Shown one piece after another: positions 8,812 to 22,568 of a stretch of DNA of 58,728 nt (position 1 is the first letter of the stretch; every line of letters begins with the position of its first letter). The stretch lies in NCBI RefSeq assembly GCF_000383235.1, contig NZ_KB910948.1, forward strand, positions 1 through 58,728, given 5' to 3'. A model generated the notes under the pieces. The model was not told where the DNA came from. It ran no database searches and saw only the letters and a program-made list of their open reading frames with translations. The position numbers were made by a program, and so were the translations under genes. This stretch comes from Bacillus sp. 123MFChir2. Its GTDB lineage: Bacteria > Bacillota > Bacilli > Bacillales > Bacillaceae_G.

Positions 8812-9176
8812 TGTGTCTCTTTTTCCTTTCTATTCGCCAAATATTGTCCTGTATGCCCTGCTACAATGATAATTAAAAACGTACTCGCGACAACAGTAAT
8901 GAACAATGAAATACCTTTATTCATAAAAAAAGAACCATAATTCATTAAACCAATGGTTGGAGGGATTAGTAAAAATGGCATAAGAGCAACCAATGTTTCT
9001 GCTCCTAATTCAAACCATTTCACAGGAAGGACTTTCAAACCAAGCAATATCAGTAACAAAAACATCCCTACTAAACTCCCTGGAATCGGAAGATGAAGCG
9101 CTCCTTCTATCCACGTTCCAATCATATACAATACGTAAAGTATTGCTACTTGGACAATAATTTTTGTAAAATTCAT
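8808..9176 (-). CDS. LrgA/CidA-family holin-like protein
   Basis: 122 aa from the ATG at 9176, which has AAGGA about 10 nt upstream. A longer frame to 9332 exists but its first 52 codons look non-coding. Four membrane spans and the motif LPIPGSLVGMFLLLILL place it in the LrgA/CidA family. The stop overlaps the lrgB start by 4 nt, so the two are translationally coupled. No LytR- or LysR-type regulator gene adjoins the pair. Confidence 0.9.
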   Translation of the reverse strand: MNFTKIIVQVAILYVLYMIGTWIEGALHLPIPGSLVGMFLLLILLGLKVLPVKWFELGAETLVALMPFLLIPPTIGLMNYGSFFMNKGISLFITVVASTFLIIIVAGHTGQYLANRKEKETQ

Positions 9177-9386
9177 CTGTCTATCATCCTTCATTATGCA
9201 ATTCTTGACATTTTCTACATTTATCATAGTACAAATTGTAAAAACCTGCAATTTATCTGATTGACAAATAAAACACGATGTGGTATGCGCTTTCATTCCT
9301 ATTTTTACTGTATTTGTAAACGTTATTAGCAATCTGTATTTTTCATTTGTATATAAAGTTTATATTTTCAAAATTTTCGAGTGACA

Positions 9387-9424
9387 CAAAAAAACAATTG
9401 CTTCACTTCGCAATTGTTTTTTCG
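9387..9424. terminator. Bidirectional terminator
   Basis: AAAACAATTGC and GCAATTGTTTT arms with a 7-nt loop and A/T runs on both sides, located just after the lipoprotein gene stop on the minus strand. Confidence 0.8.
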
Positions 9425-9436
9425 CAAGAAATTCTA

Positions 9437-10222
9437 TTAGTTTCCTTTTGGTAATTGAATTGGATCGAATTTTTCATTATAAGAAATTTTTGTATCTCCT
9501 ACAATCTGAAGGGCGTCTTTATTCGCTTTCATCTCGGCATTTGTCTTAATAGATTCAATTTTAAATTCTTTTGTAATGATATACTCCACATGCAGTGAAT
9601 CAACAGTTGCCTGTTGTCTTTCAAATGTTTTTTTCGCATTCGCATTAACACTGAATAAATAGTCTTTTGCTTCTTGTCCATTTAACTGAAATGAAAGTTT
9701 ATATTTATCTCCATCTTTCTCAACTTTCATTTTATCTGTCAGTTGTAACGTTTTCTCGAGTTCTTCTATCGTATTTTTAGATGTTTTGAAATCATTCGCG
9801 TTCACTTGATTTAATTGATCTGCTGGAACTGGGACAAACTTTCCTGAATTCGGATCTTTTACTTCCGCAGCAATCTTTCCACCTACGTCAAAGATAATAA
9901 CATTTGTATCATTCATATTCATTTCAGTTCGGGAGTTTCCTTTATTCGGCTCAAACTGCGCTTTTATTTTCGTGTCTACCGACATATTTAAAGCCTTCGT
10001 ATTCAAATCACATGTCATCGTAACATGTTCTTCTTTTTTAAAATTATCAGTAGCCTTCGTAAAAATATCTTTTGCTGTTAGTTCTTTCTCTTTCTCTTTC
10101 TCTTTCACTTTTTCTTTTTGTACCGCTACTGTTTTAGGCTCATCAGTCTTTGTAGTTTTTTCACTGCTGCATCCTGCTCCTATAAGAAGTACAAAACTAG
10201 AAACCGTAATTATTTTTTTCAT
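9437..10222 (-). CDS. Lipoprotein, DUF6612-like
   Basis: About 261 aa from the ATG at 10222 (GGAGGAATATTTT upstream). A lipoprotein signal is clear: MKKIITVSSFVLLIGAGC, with Cys as the lipidated residue. A Lys/Glu/Thr-rich linker follows and includes a (KE) repeat, then a mixed alpha/beta domain beginning LTAKDIFTKATDNFKK. The layout resembles Bacillus lipoproteins annotated DUF6612, which share the LolA/LppX-like concave sheet idea, but no function is established. It has its own terminator and lies between lrgAB and eno. Confidence 0.85.
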   Translation of the reverse strand: MKKIITVSSFVLLIGAGCSSEKTTKTDEPKTVAVQKEKVKEKEKEKELTAKDIFTKATDNFKKEEHVTMTCDLNTKALNMSVDTKIKAQFEPNKGNSRTEMNMNDTNVIIFDVGGKIAAEVKDPNSGKFVPVPADQLNQVNANDFKTSKNTIEELEKTLQLTDKMKVEKDGDKYKLSFQLNGQEAKDYLFSVNANAKKTFERQQATVDSLHVEYIITKEFKIESIKTNAEMKANKDALQIVGDTKISYNEKFDPIQLPKGN

Positions 10223-10317
10223 AAAATATTCCTCCATAACCAATTTTACTCTTAGTTATATCGGAAATCGAAATCGTTGCCAAGTACTTTTTTATTTTTC
10301 AGCGGTTTTTCTGTATA

Positions 10318-10367
10318 CAAAAAACCTCCTATCAATGTGGATATCCACATTGATAGGAGGTGAAAAG
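10318..10367 (-). terminator. eno operon terminator
   Basis: A perfect 38-nt palindrome at 10324-10361 (arms start ACCTCCTATCAATGTGG) is followed on the minus strand by TTTTTTG. It closes the glycolytic operon. Confidence 0.9.
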
Positions 10368-10391
10368 CAACACTATTCTACCTTACAGAAA

Positions 10392-11699
<1,308 letters not shown>

Positions 11700-11711
11700 T
11701 TATATGAGTAA

Positions 11712-14020
<2,309 letters not shown>

Positions 14021-14024
14021 CTAA

Positions 14025-15209
14025 TTATTTGTCGTTAAGACAAACTACACCAGGAAGTTCTTTACCTTCCATAAATTCTAATGATGCACCGCCGCCAGTA
14101 GAAATGTGGCTCATTTTATCAGCCATACCAAATAGTTCAACAGCTGCTGCAGAGTCACCACCGCCGATAACAGAGTATGTACCTTCTGCATCTGCTAATG
14201 CTTGTCCTACCGCTTTCGTACCTTCTGCATATGGAGCCATTTCAAATACGCCCATTGGTCCGTTCCATACAACAAGCTTAGAGCTTTTAATTACATCTGC
14301 ATAAATTGCACTTGTTTTCGGTCCGATATCTAAACTTTGCCAATCAGCAGGAATAGAATCGATATCTACAACTTGTCGGTTTGCAGTTTCAGAAAACTCA
14401 TCTGCAATCACGCAATCAACTGGCATGTAGAAGTTTACACCTTTTTCTTTTGCAAGTTGGATAAACTCTTTTGCTAGTTCAATTTTGTCATCTTCACATA
14501 GAGATTTTCCAATTTCATGACCTAATGCTTTTACAAATGTATAAGCAAGTCCGCCGCCAATGATTAAGTTATCAACTTTATCAAGTAGATGACGTATTAC
14601 ACCGATTTTATCTTTTACTTTCGCACCACCGATGATTGCTGTAAATGGACGATCTGGATTAGAAAGTGCTTTACCTAATACATCTAATTCTTTTTCCATT
14701 AAGAAACCTGATACTGCTGGTAAGTAATCTGCAATACCTGCAGTAGAAGCGTGAGCACGATGAGCTGCACCGAATGCATCATTTACAAAGATATCAGCAA
14801 GAGCTGCAAATTCTTTTGCAAGGTCAGCATCGTTCTTTTCTTCGCCCGCATAGAAACGCACGTTTTCAAGAACTAATACGTCGCCTTCGTTCATTGCTGC
14901 AACCATTTCTTGTACAGCAGGCCCAAATGCTTCGTCCGCTTTTTTCACGTCTTTACCAAGAAGCTCACCTAAACGTACTGCTACTGGAGTTAGACGCATT
15001 TCTTCTACCACTTGTCCTTTTGGACGACCTAAATGGCTTGCTAAAATCACTTTCGCACCTTGCTCTACTAAATATTGAATTGTAGGAAGAGCTGCACGAA
15101 TACGAGTCTCGTCTGTAACTTTGCCTTCTTTCATTGGTACGTTGAAATCAACGCGGCAAAATACTCGTTTACCCTTTAAATCTACGTCACGAATTGATTT
15201 TTTGTTCAT
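14025..15209 (-). CDS. pgk: Phosphoglycerate kinase
   Basis: 394 aa. Has RVDFNVPM near residue 20, the HLGRPKG substrate motif, the hinge region and the nucleotide loop [12 protein letters not shown]. It transfers phosphate from 1,3-bisphosphoglycerate to ADP. The 134-nt gap after gap contains a hairpin that could partly terminate, as expected where gap is expressed more strongly than the downstream genes. Confidence 0.98.
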   Translation of the reverse strand: MNKKSIRDVDLKGKRVFCRVDFNVPMKEGKVTDETRIRAALPTIQYLVEQGAKVILASHLGRPKGQVVEEMRLTPVAVRLGELLGKDVKKADEAFGPAVQEMVAAMNEGDVLVLENVRFYAGEEKNDADLAKEFAALADIFVNDAFGAAHRAHASTAGIADYLPAVSGFLMEKELDVLGKALSNPDRPFTAIIGGAKVKDKIGVIRHLLDKVDNLIIGGGLAYTFVKALGHEIGKSLCEDDKIELAKEFIQLAKEKGVNFYMPVDCVIADEFSETANRQVVDIDSIPADWQSLDIGPKTSAIYADVIKSSKLVVWNGPMGVFEMAPYAEGTKAVGQALADAEGTYSVIGGGDSAAAVELFGMADKMSHISTGGGASLEFMEGKELPGVVCLNDK

Positions 15210-15283
15210 TGGATTTCCCTCCGACTAGTTAGGATTGACAAAACCCATTCAAAAGCTTATCACATTTGCTTATAAAACGAAAG

Positions 15284-15325
15284 GAGAGAGAGGGAACAAA
15301 CCCTCTCCCTCGTTTTGTCATTTAT
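15284..15325 (-). terminator. Hairpin between gap and pgk (partial terminator or processing site)
   Basis: Arms GGGAGAGGG and CCCTCTCTC with a 6-nt loop follow the gap stop. On the minus strand a short T-rich stretch (CTTTCGTTTT) comes next, weaker than a full terminator, so read-through into pgk is likely. Confidence 0.6.
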
Positions 15326-15343
15326 TACGTATAAACTTATGAA

Positions 15344-16375
<1,032 letters not shown>

Positions 16376-16382
16376 TTAAGGG

Positions 16383-17405
16383 TTATTTACCCCTTACTAA
16401 CTCTTTTGCTGCACCTTCGTCTGTAATCAGTAACGAAGTGTGTCCTTGTTTAATTACTGCTTGAATCGCTTTTGCTTTTGATGAACCTCCAGCAACTGAT
16501 ACGACATGAGATACATGTCCTAAATCTTCAAGCTGCATGCCAACCGTCTTTACTTTATGAACAACTTCACCTTGTTCGTTGAAGTAGTATCCAAAAGCTT
16601 CGCCGACTGCTTTGTTCTCTTTAATTTTCATCCAATCTGCTTCTAAAGTACTTCTTCTACGCGCCATTGTTAAGGCATCACCGATTCCGTGAATGACAAT
16701 GTTGGAAGATCGAATCAACTCAAGAATTTCTTTCACAGAAGGCTCTGTCACAATGGATGCGTATGCTTCGCTGCTTACGTGGTCAGGAACATACAATAAG
16801 CGATAATTACTCATCGTATTTTGTGCCATTTTCGCACAAATTGTGTTTGCTTCTAGCTCAACACTCTCTCCTATTCCACCGCGCGCTGGGACAAATAGCA
16901 TATGTAGATCTTTGCAGTCCATTTGCATCATATCAGCTACGGCAGCTATCGTGGTTCCTCCAGTCACAGCAACGATATTATTCGCTGTTAGACGATCTTT
17001 TATACAAGAGGCACAAGCGCGGCCCATCTCCAGCTTGACCCAAGGTGATTCATCACTATCACCAGGGACAACGAAAACTTCATCCAAGTCTAATCTTTCC
17101 TTAAGCTGCTTTTCCAAAACCTTCAAACCAGAAATTTCTTTCATAAAGTCTTCCAAAGCAAGAACAACAGCTGTTCCTTCTTCTGTTAATGTCATTCCAG
17201 AAGAGGCGACGTGAATCAAGTTCTCATCTTTCAAAACCTGCACTTCACTTCGTAATACTCGTTCTGTCATACCAAGACTTGCAGATAAATTTCTCCTACC
17301 AATAGGTTGTGTTAACCGGATGTACTGAAGAATTTGCATTCTCTTTTGCATAACAGGTAGCAGATCAGGTAATAATTTTTTTGTGTACTGAATCCATGAG
17401 CGCAT
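16383..17405 (-). CDS. cggR: Central glycolytic genes regulator CggR
   Basis: 340 aa from the ATG at 17405 (GAGGAGA upstream), the same length as in B. subtilis. N-terminal winged HTH (GRRNLSASLGMTERVLRSEVQVLKDENL split over about 40-70) and a SorC-type sugar-binding domain with VTGGTTIAAVAD and VSVAGGSSKAKAI phosphate loops. In B. subtilis CggR represses gap and the following genes, and fructose-1,6-bisphosphate lifts repression. A matching operator lies 42 nt upstream, between promoter and gene, so it is autoregulated. Confidence 0.97.
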   Translation of the reverse strand: MRSWIQYTKKLLPDLLPVMQKRMQILQYIRLTQPIGRRNLSASLGMTERVLRSEVQVLKDENLIHVASSGMTLTEEGTAVVLALEDFMKEISGLKVLEKQLKERLDLDEVFVVPGDSDESPWVKLEMGRACASCIKDRLTANNIVAVTGGTTIAAVADMMQMDCKDLHMLFVPARGGIGESVELEANTICAKMAQNTMSNYRLLYVPDHVSSEAYASIVTEPSVKEILELIRSSNIVIHGIGDALTMARRRSTLEADWMKIKENKAVGEAFGYYFNEQGEVVHKVKTVGMQLEDLGHVSHVVSVAGGSSKAKAIQAVIKQGHTSLLITDEGAAKELVRGK

Positions 17406-17446
17406 CGTATTATATCTCCTCACTACATTGGTTCATTCTCTATATG

Positions 17447-17482
17447 GTCATTATATGTCCCGTAGTGACATATTGTGTCCCG
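17447..17482 (-). promoter_or_regulatory. CggR operator
   Basis: Minus strand reads CGGGAC-N6-TGTC-N4-CGGGAC-N6-TGAC. The tandem CGGGAC/TGTC arrangement is the known CggR operator of B. subtilis and lies between the candidate promoter and cggR, where bound repressor would block elongation. Confidence 0.92.
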
Positions 17483-17517
17483 CATGGAGTAAAAAAATAA
17501 TCCCTGCTACATTTATT

Positions 17518-17546
17518 ATTGTAACAGGAGATCTAAAGTTATTCAA
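17518..17546 (-). promoter_or_regulatory. Candidate cggR-gap operon promoter
   Basis: TTGAAT (17546-17541), 17-bp spacer, TACAAT (17523-17518) on the minus strand. The -35 box lies in the last codons of the glutaredoxin-like gene and the start would be near 17511, about 30 nt before the CggR operator. Confidence 0.7.
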
Positions 17547-17787
17547 CTCTTATCGCACGAATTATGCTGTTTATTATGACATCTTTGTGAATAACCCCAT
17601 ATTCTACCTCTTCTCCTTCAACTTCAACGACTGGGATCATAAGATGATACCTCTCTAACAGCTTTTCATCCTCATAAATATTTATTTCCCTCAAATCAAA
17701 TACGTATTCATCTTGGAGCTCTTGCAGAAGTTTTTTTGCTTTTTGACAAAGACCACATTCTTCTTTTGTATATAGAATAACCTCCAT
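17539..17787 (-). CDS. Glutaredoxin-like small protein
   Basis: About 82 aa from the ATG at 17787. The N-terminus has a thioredoxin-fold strand and CxxC-type site (VILYTKEECGLCQKAKKLL), and a cis-Pro position appears in LMIPVVEV. These glutaredoxin-like proteins are presumed thiol redox or metal-handling proteins; no substrate is known. The gene begins within 10 nt of the rpoN stop and ends inside the cggR promoter, so it is probably co-transcribed with rpoN. Confidence 0.85.
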   Translation of the reverse strand: MEVILYTKEECGLCQKAKKLLQELQDEYVFDLREINIYEDEKLLERYHLMIPVVEVEGEEVEYGVIHKDVIINSIIRAIRVE

Positions 17788-17796
17788 ATTCATCAC

Positions 17797-19092
17797 CTAT
17801 ACAATCGTTTTTCGCAGCGAAGAAGCTGGGATATTTAACTGCTCGCGATATTTCGCTACCGTTCTGCGCGAAACAACAATTTCGTGTTCTTCTTCTAACA
17901 TTTTTGAAATCTTTTGATCTGAAAGTGGTTTTTTCTTATTTTCTTTCTCTACAAACTCCCCGATGAGCTGCTTCACTCTCTTCGTTGAAATTGCCTCGGC
18001 TTCTGTTGTTGCTACTGCATTGCTAAAGAAAGCCTTCATTTCAAATAAACCATACGGCGTTTGCACATATTTATTGCGCGTTGCTCGGCTAATCGTTGAC
18101 TCATGGACGCTTAATATTTCAGCCACCTCTTTTAACGCAAGCGGCCTTAAATATTGCGGACCATTCATAAAAAAATCGCGCTGCTTTTCAATAATTACTT
18201 CCATTACATTTAAAAGCGTTTGCTTTCTTTGTTTTAAACTACGCATAATCCATTGCACATGCTGATATTTTTCCGAAACATAAGAAGCGACGTCACTCTC
18301 ACTATTATGAAGGAGCTCACTATATTCTGAATGAATTTCAATTCTCGGCATATTACGTTCATTCATCTGAATCACCAAGCGATTCCCTTCTTTTTTCACT
18401 GCCATATCTGGAACGATGTACATCGGCTTCTCCGAAGAAAACGCCAAACCTGGTTTTGGCTGCAGCGATGTAATCACATGAACAGCGTATTGTAATTCTT
18501 CCGTACTACACTTCAATACATTTGCTAATTTGCGCCAATCTTTCTTTACGAAATATGCAAAATATTCATATACAATCATTTCCGCTAAAGTGTTTCTTTT
18601 TTGTAAGCGCTTTAATTGGATGGATAGGCATTCTTGAATATTTCTCGCTCCTACCCCTGCTGGCTCTAATGATTGAACAAGCTCCATACAGCTATTTACT
18701 TTCTCTATACATACCGCTAATAGCGCCGCTAATTCCTCATTTGTTTCTTGTAAGTACCCATTCTCATCCACATTTAAAATAATAAATGAGGCAATTTTTC
18801 TTTGCTCTTCATCTATTTTATAATACTGTAATTGGTTTACTAAATGCTGTTGAATCGTTGTAGAATCGACACTGTAGATTTCCATTTGATTCTCAGTTTG
18901 TTTACTCGTTGTTTTACTCTTTTTCTTTTCCCTGTCAAAGCCATTTAGCTCAATAAGGGGATTTTCCAGCGATTGCTCATACAAAAACTCCGTTAATTCC
19001 TGCACATTGTACTGGAGCATTGTAATCGCTTGTCTTAACTCTTGCGTCATTGCCAAACGTAAACTTTGTTCTTGTAAAAGACCTGCTTTCAC
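17797..19092 (-). CDS. rpoN: RNA polymerase sigma-54 factor (SigL)
   Basis: About 431 aa from a GTG at 19092 preceded by GGGGGAG; the ten extra upstream codons look non-coding. Region I is Gln/Leu-rich (LRLAMTQELRQAITMLQYNVQEL), the core-binding domain follows, and the C-terminus has the HTH (LKEVAEILSVHESTISRATRNKY) and an RpoN-box-type stretch (SRRTVAKYREQLNIP), which binds the -24 element. Sigma-54 promoters require an AAA+ activator. No such activator is encoded nearby. Confidence 0.97.
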   Translation of the reverse strand: MKAGLLQEQSLRLAMTQELRQAITMLQYNVQELTEFLYEQSLENPLIELNGFDREKKKSKTTSKQTENQMEIYSVDSTTIQQHLVNQLQYYKIDEEQRKIASFIILNVDENGYLQETNEELAALLAVCIEKVNSCMELVQSLEPAGVGARNIQECLSIQLKRLQKRNTLAEMIVYEYFAYFVKKDWRKLANVLKCSTEELQYAVHVITSLQPKPGLAFSSEKPMYIVPDMAVKKEGNRLVIQMNERNMPRIEIHSEYSELLHNSESDVASYVSEKYQHVQWIMRSLKQRKQTLLNVMEVIIEKQRDFFMNGPQYLRPLALKEVAEILSVHESTISRATRNKYVQTPYGLFEMKAFFSNAVATTEAEAISTKRVKQLIGEFVEKENKKKPLSDQKISKMLEEEHEIVVSRRTVAKYREQLNIPASSLRKTIV

Positions 19093-19122
19093 CCTAATCT
19101 CCCCCTCACTTCTATTGTACAA

Positions 19123-19338
19123 TAAGTTTATAAAAAGGAGAATCCTGCACAGATACCCATTCCAAAATATTGTTAACTTATATGTATTAATGAAATTTGC
19201 ATCTTACAACCGAAAAATGAATAATATTGAAAGAAAATAACACCAACTTCTTAAAAATATATACTAAATACTAATATCAACTACTAATTTTAGATATAAT
19301 AACATAAATTTCACTTACATACTATCACTACAAAATAA
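19123..19338. other. Non-coding AT-rich gap upstream of rpoN
   Basis: No ORF, repeat or RNA gene recognised. It should contain the rpoN promoter, but no clear pair of boxes is seen. Confidence 0.4.
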
Positions 19339-19374
19339 AAAGCCCTAACCTACAAATGTAAGTTAGGACTTTTC
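19338..19374 (-). terminator. Terminator after tRNA-Arg
   Basis: Arms AAGTCCTAAC and GTTAGGGCTT followed by a T-rich run on the minus strand, starting 3 nt after the tRNA 3' end. Confidence 0.75.
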
Positions 19375-19376
19375 GA

Positions 19377-19452
19377 CGCGCCCAGAGGGATTCGAACCCC
19401 CGGCAGACGTGGTACCGGAAACCACCGCTCTATCCGACTGAGCTATGGGCGC
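19377..19452 (-). tRNA. tRNA-Arg (anticodon CCG)
   Basis: Cloverleaf on the minus strand: acceptor GCGCCCA/TGGGCGC, D-arm AGCTCAGTCGGATAGAGC, anticodon stem GTGGT/ACCAC with loop TTCCGGT (anticodon CCG, reading CGG), T-arm with GGTTCGAATCC. The 3' CCA is not encoded. It is a single isolated tRNA gene with its own terminator. Confidence 0.96.
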
Positions 19453-19563
19453 ATGATCATTCTACTGCAAAAGGATTTCTTTTTATCCTATCGCGCACTG
19501 TTTATTATACGATATCTTCGTTTTGGAAGCAATTACTTCTTATGTCGCAATGACTGATATACA

Positions 19564-19602
19564 ATATACGGCCTACATCGTTACGTGATGTAGGCCGTAT
19601 AT
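19564..19602 (-). terminator. Terminator after the KimA-like permease gene
   Basis: 16-nt arms beginning ATATACGGCC with a 7-nt loop. Stem is perfect; the run after it is T/A-mixed. Confidence 0.7.
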
Positions 19603-19614
19603 AATGAAACGATA

Positions 19615-21528
19615 TTATTTATGCAAATGATACGGGACTGTTGTAATGACAATATCTTTATTGCGCATAAACCACATGCGCAGAAGAAGTGCACTTTGGT
19701 TATGCAATGCATTGTGCCACCATTTGTGCGGAATGAACTGCGGAATAATAATATGGATATGTCCCCCATCTTTTTGTTTCGCCTCTATTGTTTTAATAAA
19801 ACGATTCAGCGGTTCAAGAATAGAACGATATTTACTGCGTAGAACGACTAGTCTACAAGGAGTTCCCCAGTCTTTCCACTTTTTCTCCATTTTATTTATA
19901 GATTCCTTATCGAAACCAACGTATACAGCAATCGGATCAACATCTACACTCTTCGCAAAAGATATCGTGTTGTTCACAACACGGTGGACACCTGACACTA
20001 AAACAAGCGTGACTACATCACTTGCTTCTGGACGTACCGTTTGCATATCGATGCGCAATTCTTTTGCAACATCTTCATAATGTTTGTGAATGGACATTGA
20101 AATGAAAATAATAATAGGTAAGACAACTAATACAACCCAGGCGCCGCCTGTAAACTTCGTAACAGCAAAAATAACGGCAACGATTGATGTAATTACAGCA
20201 CCAACTGTATTAATTGTAAACTTAATTTTCCAATGCGATCCTTTTACTCGTTTCCAGCGGCGCATTAAACCAATTTGCGCTACTGTAAACGAAAGGAACA
20301 CACCGATTGCGTATAGCGGAATTAACGCATTCGTATGCGCATGAAACGCTATGATCAAAATACATGCCAACGACGCTAGCGCAATAATTCCATTCGAATA
20401 CCCTAAACGATCTCCGCGATTTGTTAAACTTCGAGGCAAATATCCGTCTGCCGCTACAATCGCAGCAAGCTGAGAAAATCCCGTAAATGTGGAGTTTGCC
20501 GCTAAAATTAACACAATAAACGTAAACCATATAATCACTTGATATAAAATTCCGTGTCCAAAATACATACCCGTCAACTGTGACAACATCGTGTTGTGCG
20601 GATCTGGGGTAACACCCTTCACATACAAGTGGTACGAAAATCCTAAAAGTGTCACAGCTGTGATAACACCTAAAGCAATATATGTTCTAATTGCGTTTTT
20701 TTGCTGCGGTTCTCTAAAAATAGGAACTGCATTTGAAATTGTCTCAATTCCTGTAAGTGCTGAACAAGCCGAACTGAACGCTTTCAAAATTAATAAAGTT
20801 GTTAAGCCTTCTGGAACTGTCCCAAAGCTCGGTGTACTCGGTTGAACAACCCCGTGACGAAATTCATCAAAAAATCCTGTGAAAATTAAAATTAACATAC
20901 AAATCATAAAACCGAATGTCGGCCAAGCAAATACGCGAGCTGACTCTGCTACCCCGCGCAAGTTTATAAGTACTAAGATAACGACGCATAAAATCGCCAA
21001 AATCGTTTCATATGGAACAACTACAGGATACGCAGAAGAAACTGCTTCTATCGCTGCAGATACAGATACCGCTACAGTCAATACATAATCAACAAGCAAA
21101 GAACTAGAGGCGACAAGAGAAACCCAGCGCTGCTTGAAGTTATCTTTCGCAATCGCATACGCTCCCCCGCCGTTTGGATATGCCAAAATCCCCATAATAT
21201 ACGACACAATTAAAATTGCTAAAAGAACGATAGTCGAAATGGTAATCGGCATAATCAACCATTTCGCATCAGGACCAAGTCCTTCCAGCTCTGTCATTCC
21301 GGATTCAGGCCCATACGCAACAGATGAATACAAATCTGCCGAAAGGATAGGTAGCGCAATTAACCAAAATAATTTGTTATGGTGCGCATGAAGCTCTGAC
21401 GTTCGCATCGGACGACCAATTAAAAAACGCTTCACACTACTGAAATTACTTGCAGAAAACCAAATTGCAAGTAATGCAACTATAATTAACACCGCTTCCA
21501 ACCATCTAACTAAAGTGTGATGATCCAT
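19615..21528 (-). CDS. KimA-like APC-superfamily potassium/amino-acid permease
   Basis: 637 aa with about 12 membrane spans and a C-terminal cytosolic domain of about 150 residues. SADLYSSVAYGPE, YPNGGGAYAIAKDN and FSSACSALTGIETISNAVP agree with the KimA (YdaO) potassium importer of B. subtilis, and the end motif HNQSALLLR...PYHLHK is shared as well. B. subtilis kimA is preceded by a c-di-AMP riboswitch, but none is recognisable in the 187 nt upstream here. AAAGGAG precedes the ATG. Substrate is inferred from homology; an amino-acid substrate is the alternative. Confidence 0.85.
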   Translation of the reverse strand: MDHHTLVRWLEAVLIIVALLAIWFSASNFSSVKRFLIGRPMRTSELHAHHNKLFWLIALPILSADLYSSVAYGPESGMTELEGLGPDAKWLIMPITISTIVLLAILIVSYIMGILAYPNGGGAYAIAKDNFKQRWVSLVASSSLLVDYVLTVAVSVSAAIEAVSSAYPVVVPYETILAILCVVILVLINLRGVAESARVFAWPTFGFMICMLILIFTGFFDEFRHGVVQPSTPSFGTVPEGLTTLLILKAFSSACSALTGIETISNAVPIFREPQQKNAIRTYIALGVITAVTLLGFSYHLYVKGVTPDPHNTMLSQLTGMYFGHGILYQVIIWFTFIVLILAANSTFTGFSQLAAIVAADGYLPRSLTNRGDRLGYSNGIIALASLACILIIAFHAHTNALIPLYAIGVFLSFTVAQIGLMRRWKRVKGSHWKIKFTINTVGAVITSIVAVIFAVTKFTGGAWVVLVVLPIIIFISMSIHKHYEDVAKELRIDMQTVRPEASDVVTLVLVSGVHRVVNNTISFAKSVDVDPIAVYVGFDKESINKMEKKWKDWGTPCRLVVLRSKYRSILEPLNRFIKTIEAKQKDGGHIHIIIPQFIPHKWWHNALHNQSALLLRMWFMRNKDIVITTVPYHLHK

Positions 21529-21715
21529 AACTCTTTCTCCTTTTAATCACTATTTGCTCATTTTATTCTCCTGATTTGAATTGATACATAATATTTTGAA
21601 CAACGAAATATAAAATATGTACTTTTAAAAACCCTAAAATTGGTAATTATATTTCAACACACATTCACAAATTCTAATGATTGAAATTCAATTCAACTAG
21701 AGGAGGAATTACGTT

Positions 21716-21922
21716 ATGACTGTAATTACGAAACTTAAACAAACTGTTTCAGGATTAAAAAGTGCACAAGCGAGCTTAGAAGGGTTCGCTCTTGATACTG
21801 ATAACCAACAAGCGAAGCAATTATTCCAAAGCGCAGCACAACAAACGCAATCCATTATTGATTCTTTATCTCCGCGCGTTCAAGAGGTTCAACAAGAAGA
21901 ACCTCAATACACACAGCAGTAA
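21716..21922 (+). CDS. DUF1657 protein, first gene of a spoVA2-type operon
   Basis: 68 aa, a helical-hairpin protein (TVITKLKQTVSGLKSAQASLE ... NQQAKQLFQSAAQQTQSIIDSL) of the DUF1657 family. AGAGGAGG precedes the ATG. These proteins occur almost only in spore formers beside extra spoVA genes and may sit in the spore inner membrane complex, but their role is unknown. A hairpin terminator at 21969-21999 separates it from the next gene, so this small protein may be made in excess over the rest of the operon. It resembles the second DUF1657 gene at 24422, which suggests an old duplication. Confidence 0.9.
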   Translation: MTVITKLKQTVSGLKSAQASLEGFALDTDNQQAKQLFQSAAQQTQSIIDSLSPRVQEVQQEEPQYTQQ

Positions 21923-21968
21923 AGGGCGTTTTTATTAAACGGAATAATACCCGCTTTATGCTGAACCG

Positions 21969-21999
21969 AAAAAAGGGTGATACAATATCATCCTTTTTT
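21969..21999 (+). terminator. Internal terminator after the first DUF1657 gene
   Basis: AAAGGGTGAT and ATCATCCTTT arms with a 5-nt loop and six T residues, 46 nt after the stop. It should lower transcription into the YhcN-type gene. Confidence 0.65.
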
Positions 22000-22039
22000 C
22001 ACCTCAAATTACATAGAGCTATAGAAATGGAATGATACA

Positions 22040-22534
22040 ATGAGAAAATTTAGAATTATTACTTTGTTATTCCTTCTCTTCTTCAGTTTCCTAAGCGGCT
22101 GTAACAGTCCACTAGATAAAAAAGTAAAAAAAGAAGCAAACGAAAAAGAAGAGCACCAAACAAATAAAAAAGATACACCATTAAAAAATGTCAGTATGGA
22201 GAATATTGATCAATCCATCGCAAATCAAGCGAAAGATCAGATTTTTAATATGGAGGAAGTCATTGATGTTAAATCGGTTAACTTCAATAACGAACTATAC
22301 GTAGCCGCGAAACCAGAGCACCACGAACGCTTTCAACTAAAGAAATTAAAAAAGGAAATGAAACAGACATTAAAAAAGACGTATCCTAATTTAAAAGTTT
22401 ACGTCAGTATGGATAAAAAAGTTTTCATGTTGCTAGATAAATTAGAAACGAAGATTAAAAACAAAGAAGCAGATAAGAAAGAAATAAAAAAACAACTAAA
22501 AGTAGTTAAAGAAGAAATGCATTCCGATATTTAA
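22040..22534 (+). CDS. YhcN/YlaJ-type sporulation lipoprotein
   Basis: 164 aa. Lipoprotein signal LLFFSFLSGC with Cys near residue 21, then a Lys/Glu-rich linker and a compact domain (NQAKDQIFNMEEVIDVKSVNFNNELYVAAKP split over about 65-95) typical of the YhcN/YlaJ family of spore lipoproteins. A coiled, highly basic C-terminus follows. Family members are found in the spore inner membrane. Its place ahead of spoVAC matches spoVA2-type operons. Confidence 0.85.
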   Translation: MRKFRIITLLFLLFFSFLSGCNSPLDKKVKKEANEKEEHQTNKKDTPLKNVSMENIDQSIANQAKDQIFNMEEVIDVKSVNFNNELYVAAKPEHHERFQLKKLKKEMKQTLKKTYPNLKVYVSMDKKVFMLLDKLETKIKNKEADKKEIKKQLKVVKEEMHSDI

Positions 22535-22568
22535 TAATACTTTTCAACATAGAAAAGGATGGATTCAT

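Noticed and set aside
9177-9332. N-terminal extension of the LrgA-type protein
   Set aside because: Cys- and Thr-rich, no membrane pattern, and a good ribosome-binding site supports the internal ATG.
21575-21715. Sigma-G promoter of the spoVA2-type operon
   Set aside because: CATAATA at 21587 resembles a -10 box, but no acceptable -35 is found at the needed distance.
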